A stretch of DNA of 9,750 nucleotides, taken from assembly GCA_002085205.1 (NCBI GenBank), contig NATF01000099.1, positions 1-9,750 on the forward strand, given 5' to 3'. Position numbers and translations under genes: made by a program. Shown here one piece after another: positions 5,599 to 9,750 of this stretch (its first letter is position 1; every line of letters begins with the position of its first letter). The notes under the pieces are model-generated. The model was not told the DNA's origin. It did not search any database and saw only the letters and a list, made by a program, of their open reading frames with translations. Origin of the DNA: Candidatus Cloacimonas sp. 4484_275 (GTDB lineage: Bacteria; Cloacimonadota; Cloacimonadia; Cloacimonadales; TCS61).

Positions 5599-7063
5599 TG
5601 TGGTGGAAGCTTTTGTTCAACGAGCTTGTGACAACGGAATTGATATTTTCAGAGTCTTTGATGCCCTTGATTTTCGCAATTTTGAAACAGCCGTGAAAGT
5701 TATAAAAAGAAACAAAAAACATTTTCAAGGCTCAATTTGTTATTCGCTCACGGAACCGCGAATGGGCGGAGAAGTTTATAATTTGGAATATTATCTGGAA
5801 AAAGCCAAACAACTGGAAGAGATGGGAGCAGACACAATTTGCATCAAAGATATGGCGGGATTAGTTGCTCCGTATGATGCGTATAATTTGGTAAAAGCCT
5901 TGAAAAAACAAACAAACATTCCCATACATTTGCATACTCATTTTACTTCGGGAATGGCGGATTTAGCTTTATTAAAAGCAATTGAAGCCGGTGTAGATAT
6001 TGTCGATACTTGCATGGCTCCGTATGCTTACAGAACTTCTCATCCGGCAATTGAACCGCTTGTTATTACGCTTTTGGGAACAAATCGCGATACCGGTTTT
6101 GACATTAACAAACTTGCCGAAATAGACAGAGAAATGGAAAAAATCGTTCCCAAATATATGCATTATCTTGATACCACCAAACTTTCGATAATAGACACAA
6201 ATGTTATTCTTCATCAAACTCCGGGCGGTATGCTTTCCAATTTGGTAAATCAGCTTCGGCAGATGGATGCTTTGGATAAATTGGATAATGTTTTTGAAGC
6301 GCTTCCCAAAGTGAGGAAAGATCTCGGTCAAGTACCTTTGGTAACGCCGACAAGCCAAATCGTGGGAATTCAAACGGTAAATAATGTTCTTTTTGATAAA
6401 GAGGAAGGTGAATATTCTCAAATTACCGAACAAGTAAAAGATTTATGTTACGGATTATATGGCAGAACTACCAAACCGATAAATCCCGAAGTTCGGAAAA
6501 AGGCTTTGAAAGGATATCCGAGAGGAGAAAAACCGATTACGACAAGACCCGGCGATGTGCTTGAACCGGAACTTCCCAAAGTAAAAGAAGAAGTGAAAGG
6601 TTTGGCAAAAAATATCGACGATGAATTGATTTGTGCTTTATATCCGGTTACGGGAAAAAGATTTTTGAAATGGAAATATGGTTTGGAACCGGTGCCGGAT
6701 GAGGTTAAACCAAAAACTTTGGAACAAATTGAAAGCGAACGAAAAGCAAAAGAAAAACCTGAGGCTCCGGAAAAACCGAAAAATGTAAAATCTTTTGATG
6801 TGTATGTGGACGGGGAATATTTTAAGGTGGAAATTGCCGATAAAAATGCCAGAATAGCAAATTCCGTTTCTCGGAAAAAAACTCAAAAATCCGAAGGAGC
6901 GGATAAATCCGGTAATCTTGTGGCTCCCATTCCGGGAATGATTATCGAATATAAGAAAAAAGTCGGCGATTTTGTAAAAGCGGGCGAAACGGTTGTTGTT
7001 TTGGAAGCGATGAAAATGTTCAATAACTTAGGCGCTCCTTGCGACGGCGAAATAAAAAAGTAA
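5522..7063 (+). CDS. oadA: OadA/5S-type pyruvate/oxaloacetate carboxyltransferase with biotin carrier domain, C-terminal fragment, truncated at 3' end
   Basis: This continues the previous entry in another frame; true coding resumes at about 5549 (MLLRGQNLVGYRNYADD), and the nominal ATG at 5522 is not a real start. The carboxyltransferase barrel shows CIKDMAG (Lys109, the carbamylated metal ligand) and HLHTH at 136-140 (metal-ligand His). The PYC_OADA domain follows: HQTPGGMLSNLVNQL, LVTPTSQIVGIQTVNNVL, GLYGRT, and PRGEKPITTRPGDVLEPEL. After a charged linker comes a biotinyl domain, VAPIPGM then VVVLEAMKM, with the biotin Lys at 7013-7015 (residue 498). Biotin domains normally extend about 35 residues past this Lys; here only 15 remain (ending CDGEIKK) before TAA. 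The 3' end therefore looks cut where it meets the next gene. The reaction would be carboxyl transfer between carboxybiotin and pyruvate/oxaloacetate, working with MmdA as a soluble transcarboxylase. No OadB/MmdB pump gene is visible. Confidence 0.88.
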   Translation: MKIRGKEFAMLLRGQNLVGYRNYADDVVEAFVQRACDNGIDIFRVFDALDFRNFETAVKVIKRNKKHFQGSICYSLTEPRMGGEVYNLEYYLEKAKQLEEMGADTICIKDMAGLVAPYDAYNLVKALKKQTNIPIHLHTHFTSGMADLALLKAIEAGVDIVDTCMAPYAYRTSHPAIEPLVITLLGTNRDTGFDINKLAEIDREMEKIVPKYMHYLDTTKLSIIDTNVILHQTPGGMLSNLVNQLRQMDALDKLDNVFEALPKVRKDLGQVPLVTPTSQIVGIQTVNNVLFDKEEGEYSQITEQVKDLCYGLYGRTTKPINPEVRKKALKGYPRGEKPITTRPGDVLEPELPKVKEEVKGLAKNIDDELICALYPVTGKRFLKWKYGLEPVPDEVKPKTLEQIESERKAKEKPEAPEKPKNVKSFDVYVDGEYFKVEIADKNARIANSVSRKKTQKSEGADKSGNLVAPIPGMIIEYKKKVGDFVKAGETVVVLEAMKMFNNLGAPCDGEIKK

Positions 7064-8586
7064 AAATTGCTATTTTGCCGTTTGAAAAAAATGACAGAAA
7101 AAGTGATTATGTGACCAGCAACATTAACAGCAAATATTTTTTTAAAGAGATATTCAAAGATTATGAAAATTTGAAATTGATTCCCATGAAAGAAACCGCA
7201 AAAGCCGTGAAGGAATCGGGATATTCAAATATTTTTTATTTGGGAAAGGAAAAGATTGCGGAAATAGGAAACAAACTCGGTGCGGATGTTGTGGTTTGGG
7301 GAAATGTTTCTTCAATCAGCGATCAGGATTTCAAGATTAATGCCAATATTCTCAGTCTGAAATCGATGGATGTAATATCCGTGAATTTTAATGTGAAAAA
7401 AGCCAGTAAGCCGCGTCGAGAAGCATTCAAAAAGGAACTGATTTCCAAAATAGAAGAATTTTCCGGAAGTGAAGTGAAGAATATGATGGGAATTGCGGTG
7501 CAACAGTTCCAATCGAAAAATTATTCCGCTGCCGAAGAATCTTTCAAACGAGTTATAGAAATTGATGCGAAAAATGTGGAGGCATATTTTTATCTCGGTT
7601 TGATAAACTTCATTAATAAAAATTATGAAGATTCCAAAAATTATTATTTGAAAGGTTTGGAAATAGAACCTGAAAATAAAGATTTATTGAATTATCTCAG
7701 CAATACTTATGTGAAACTTGACGATTACGATGCGGCAATCGAATGTTTAGAGAAAATAACCGACAAAGAAGATGACAAAACAATTTGGATGAAACTCGGA
7801 AAATTATCGGAAGAAAATGAAGATTTCGAAAAAGCGGTGGAAGCTTACCAAAAAGCAATTGAACTTGATGAAGATTTTGTGGAAGCATACGCCGCTCTCG
7901 GAAGCCTTCTTTATGAAGAAAGTGAATTTGAAGAAGCGATTCCCTATTTGGAAAAAGCCACAAAAGCTTTTCCCGAAAGCGATGAGCTGCAAAACAAACT
8001 GGCAAAATGTTATAAACAAACCGGTAAATTGGAAGATGCTATTAAACAATACCAAAGTTTGATAGCAGATGATCCGAATAATATTAAAGCGTATATGAAT
8101 TTGGCAAACGCTTATACCGCTTCGGAACAGTACCAACAAGCTCTTGATACGGCTTTCAAACTAAAAGAAATTGCTCCCGACAATCCTAAGGTTTATATAA
8201 TAATTGCCAACTGTTACAACTTGCTTAAAAATTTTTCCGAAGCAGAGAAAAATGCTTTGAAAGCTATTGAAATAAATCCCGAGTTATATCAGCCCTACCG
8301 AATTTTGTCGGAAGTTTATCAGGCACGAGGTTATAAAAAATATGAAAATTATTTAGAGTTGGACAAAAAAGTAAACTCGGGAACGATTTTCGGGAAAGAA
8401 TTGGATGATTTGGTTGAACAAAGAGACAAAGTAAAAAGTAATGCTTATGCGGATTTTATTAAATCACAAGAATATTTGGAAAAATCCGAAAAGAAAACAA
8501 GCAGTGCTTCCGAACTTCGTTATATAAAATCAAGAAAATCGACACTGAAACAATTGCTGGAAGCCACCAAAAAAGATTTCTTCTAA
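7039..8586 (+). CDS. TPR protein with N-terminal TolB/FlgO-like domain; 5' end probably missing
   Basis: Residues 8-120 form an alpha/beta domain that begins KVKIAILPFEKND and contains IAEIGNKLGADVVVWGNV. This resembles the TolB-N/FlgO/CsgG-like domains that precede TPR arrays in envelope proteins. From about residue 147 to 416 there are roughly eight TPR units (AAEESFKRVIEIDAKN, AVEAYQKAIELDEDF, AIKQYQSLIADDPNN and others), and then a basic coiled tail. Such proteins are usually exported, but no signal peptide is present. The only start is a TTG at 7039 inside the biotin-carrier gene with no Shine-Dalgarno sequence, and the 'MRRRN' it yields is merely the biotin-domain DNA read in another frame. 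I infer that the native start and signal sequence lay upstream and were lost together with the end of the OadA-like gene, so real coding probably begins near 7057. The gene ends just before the terminator. Function is unknown. Confidence 0.8.
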   Translation: MRRRNKKVKIAILPFEKNDRKSDYVTSNINSKYFFKEIFKDYENLKLIPMKETAKAVKESGYSNIFYLGKEKIAEIGNKLGADVVVWGNVSSISDQDFKINANILSLKSMDVISVNFNVKKASKPRREAFKKELISKIEEFSGSEVKNMMGIAVQQFQSKNYSAAEESFKRVIEIDAKNVEAYFYLGLINFINKNYEDSKNYYLKGLEIEPENKDLLNYLSNTYVKLDDYDAAIECLEKITDKEDDKTIWMKLGKLSEENEDFEKAVEAYQKAIELDEDFVEAYAALGSLLYEESEFEEAIPYLEKATKAFPESDELQNKLAKCYKQTGKLEDAIKQYQSLIADDPNNIKAYMNLANAYTASEQYQQALDTAFKLKEIAPDNPKVYIIIANCYNLLKNFSEAEKNALKAIEINPELYQPYRILSEVYQARGYKKYENYLELDKKVNSGTIFGKELDDLVEQRDKVKSNAYADFIKSQEYLEKSEKKTSSASELRYIKSRKSTLKQLLEATKKDFF

Positions 8587-8606
8587 ATTTTGTCCGGATA
8601 AATTGG

Positions 8607-8643
8607 AAGAGACCTGCGGAAATTCCGCAGGTCTCTTTTTTTT
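8607..8643 (+). terminator. Strong rho-independent terminator closing the plus-strand gene block
   Basis: A perfect 13-bp stem (8607-8619 pairing with 8625-8637; left arm AAGAGACCTGCGG) encloses a five-base loop and runs into an eight-T tract at 8636-8643. It lies 20 bases after the TPR stop. The minus strand has no comparable U-tract after the stem, so it mainly serves plus-strand transcription, though it sits between convergent genes and may partly block the minus strand too. Confidence 0.93.
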
Positions 8644-8658
8644 CTCCCCGATAAAAAC

Positions 8659-9750
8659 TTAAAATCCCATTCTCACACCAAGAATTATATTTCTTCCCGC
8701 CGCCGGGAAAAGATAATTTTTGCCGTCCCAACTATCGTAATAACCGGAAGTTTCATATCTTAAATTAAAAATATTATTCACTCTTAAACTTAGTTCCAAG
8801 TTGCTTCGCTTATCACCGAATTTATAAATCAAATAAGCGTTTACGAGCGTGAAGGGAGAAATTGTTCTGTCTTCATTCTCCGTGTTATCCAAATATTGTT
8901 TGCCTACATGCTGAATCTGAGTTGCAATCGTGAAAGGGTTGTATTTGTATGAAAGTTTCATGTTTGCCAGGATATCGGGAAATCCGGCTATTTTGTTTCC
9001 TGAAAAATCTTTTTCCACGGCATTCCAATTTTCATCCCAATCGAACATAATGAATTTTTTGAAATAATTGTCATTATAAGAAATATTTCCCGAAAGATAA
9101 AAATTGTAGGGTAAATCCGCCAAATAAGAGAGTTCGATGCCGCGATGAATAGTTTCTTCCGCATTTCCGCGAATCGGATTTCCTTCGTCGTCAACACCGC
9201 CGTAAGGAACGATTTCATCATGAAATTTCATCAAAAATAAGTTTAATTTTATTTTGCAGATTCCGGTCAAGTATTCGGTTCCGATTTCGTAATCCGTAAG
9301 TTTCTCAGGTTTTACATATGGATTGCTCCATTTAATTTTTTTTATGCTTCCGTCGGCTGCAAAAATTGTATCTGCATGAGCAAAAAGCGGGGGAACGCCC
9401 AAATCGTCGGGTCCGTCCCAAGTGTCATAAAGTTCGTCGTCGGTTGGTTCGCGTTGTGCGTAAGAAAGATTTGCGTATAAATTTAAATTTTTGTTTAGAT
9501 TGTAATTAATTCCCAAACGAGGATCGATAAATGTATAAGCCACTTCATACGAATTCAAAAGGGAATCGGCAAAATTTCCCGCTTTGTGTTGTTCAAATTC
9601 ATAGTTTATGTTTTGGAAATTGAGACCGGTCATAATATTCAAATAATCGGTGAATTTTAGTGATTCATTCAGATAAAATGTTAAATAATGCTTTTTGCCG
9701 GTGTATTCGTAATATTTTTGTCCCGGATTGTATTGGATTGCCAAAGAATC
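8659..9750 (-). CDS. TonB-dependent outer-membrane receptor, C-terminal beta-barrel (5' end outside window)
   Basis: The frame is open through the right edge (DSLAIQYNPGQKYYEY...), so only the last approximately 363 residues are seen. They show alternating amphipathic beta strands with aromatic girdles typical of TonB-dependent receptors: LNIMTGLNFQNINYEF, IDPRLGINYNLNKNLNLYANLSYAQREPTDDELYD, NPYVKPEKLTDYEIGTEY, IHRGIELSYLADLPYNFYLSGNISYND, PDILANMKLSYKY, and LELSLRVNNIFNLRYE. The protein ends in Phe (NIILGVRMGF), the outer-membrane barrel-insertion signal. The plug domain and TonB box lie outside the window. It imports an unidentified ligand across the outer membrane. It converges on the plus-strand block and shows no functional link to it. 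The family is secure; the substrate is unknown. Confidence 0.9.
   Translation of the reverse strand, partial: DSLAIQYNPGQKYYEYTGKKHYLTFYLNESLKFTDYLNIMTGLNFQNINYEFEQHKAGNFADSLLNSYEVAYTFIDPRLGINYNLNKNLNLYANLSYAQREPTDDELYDTWDGPDDLGVPPLFAHADTIFAADGSIKKIKWSNPYVKPEKLTDYEIGTEYLTGICKIKLNLFLMKFHDEIVPYGGVDDEGNPIRGNAEETIHRGIELSYLADLPYNFYLSGNISYNDNYFKKFIMFDWDENWNAVEKDFSGNKIAGFPDILANMKLSYKYNPFTIATQIQHVGKQYLDNTENEDRTISPFTLVNAYLIYKFGDKRSNLELSLRVNNIFNLRYETSGYYDSWDGKNYLFPAAGRNIILGVRMGF

Noticed and set aside
5972..6433. 153-codon open frame on the minus strand inside the OadA-like gene, with other long antisense frames
   Set aside because: The plus strand here encodes a highly conserved carboxyltransferase, and the antisense products are His/Phe/Ile-rich with no recognisable domain. 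They are shadow frames.
1..9750. CRISPR arrays, tRNA or rRNA genes, insertion sequences, phage or defence genes
   Set aside because: No regularly spaced repeats, tRNA-like cloverleaf sequence, transposase or integrase motif or terminal inverted repeat was seen. Apart from short spacers, the window is accounted for by metabolic, TPR and receptor genes.

Overview
The window is an AT-rich bacterial stretch with one long plus-strand block of central carbon metabolism genes (about 1-8586), a strong rho-independent terminator (8607-8643), and a convergent minus-strand outer-membrane receptor gene running off the right edge (8659-9750). The organism is Gram-negative, because it has a TonB-dependent receptor. 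Gene content and protein style (a malic enzyme starting near 'THRFYGGKIQ', an MmdA/OadA-type biotin enzyme, abundant TPR proteins) resemble fermentative or syntrophic bacteria of the Candidatus Cloacimonadota type. That placement is inference from memory, not a database result.

Layout, left to right: the C-terminal part of a fumarate reductase/succinate dehydrogenase-type flavoprotein (1-420); a malic enzyme (417-1655); a LarA-family nickel-pincer 2-hydroxyacid racemase (1657 or 1642-2895); a TPR-only protein (2987-3802); an MmdA/12S-type acyl-CoA carboxyltransferase (3826-5046); a 54-residue MmdE-like accessory peptide missed by ordinary length cutoffs (5066-5230); an OadA/5S-type carboxyltransferase fused to a C-terminal biotin domain, here split by a frameshifting deletion (5278-5598 and 5522-7063); a second TPR protein with a TolB/FlgO-like N-terminal domain (7039-8586); the terminator; and the TonB-dependent receptor C-terminus.

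Together the enzymes fit a methylmalonyl-CoA (Wood-Werkman type) propionate module. The MmdA-like and OadA-like subunits plus the biotin carrier would move a carboxyl group between methylmalonyl-CoA/propionyl-CoA and pyruvate/oxaloacetate. The flavoprotein interconverts succinate and fumarate, malic enzyme links malate and pyruvate, and the LarA homologue could equilibrate D/L lactate or malate. No membrane decarboxylase pump subunit is visible, so a soluble transcarboxylase is favoured over a sodium-pumping decarboxylase.

The most striking property of the window is a series of apparent deletions. Conserved protein segments are missing inside malic enzyme (near 1475-1490, in frame), inside mmdA (near 3952-3957, in frame, about 110 residues) and inside the OadA-like gene (near 5545-5551, out of frame). 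The biotin domain also ends about 20 residues early, where it runs into a TPR gene lacking any start region. The three gene junctions with overlap or no gap (417, 1642/1657, 7039) also lack Shine-Dalgarno sequences, while the four genes with a normal leader have good ones. Either the assembly has repeatedly collapsed here, or the locus is truly decaying; raw reads would decide.
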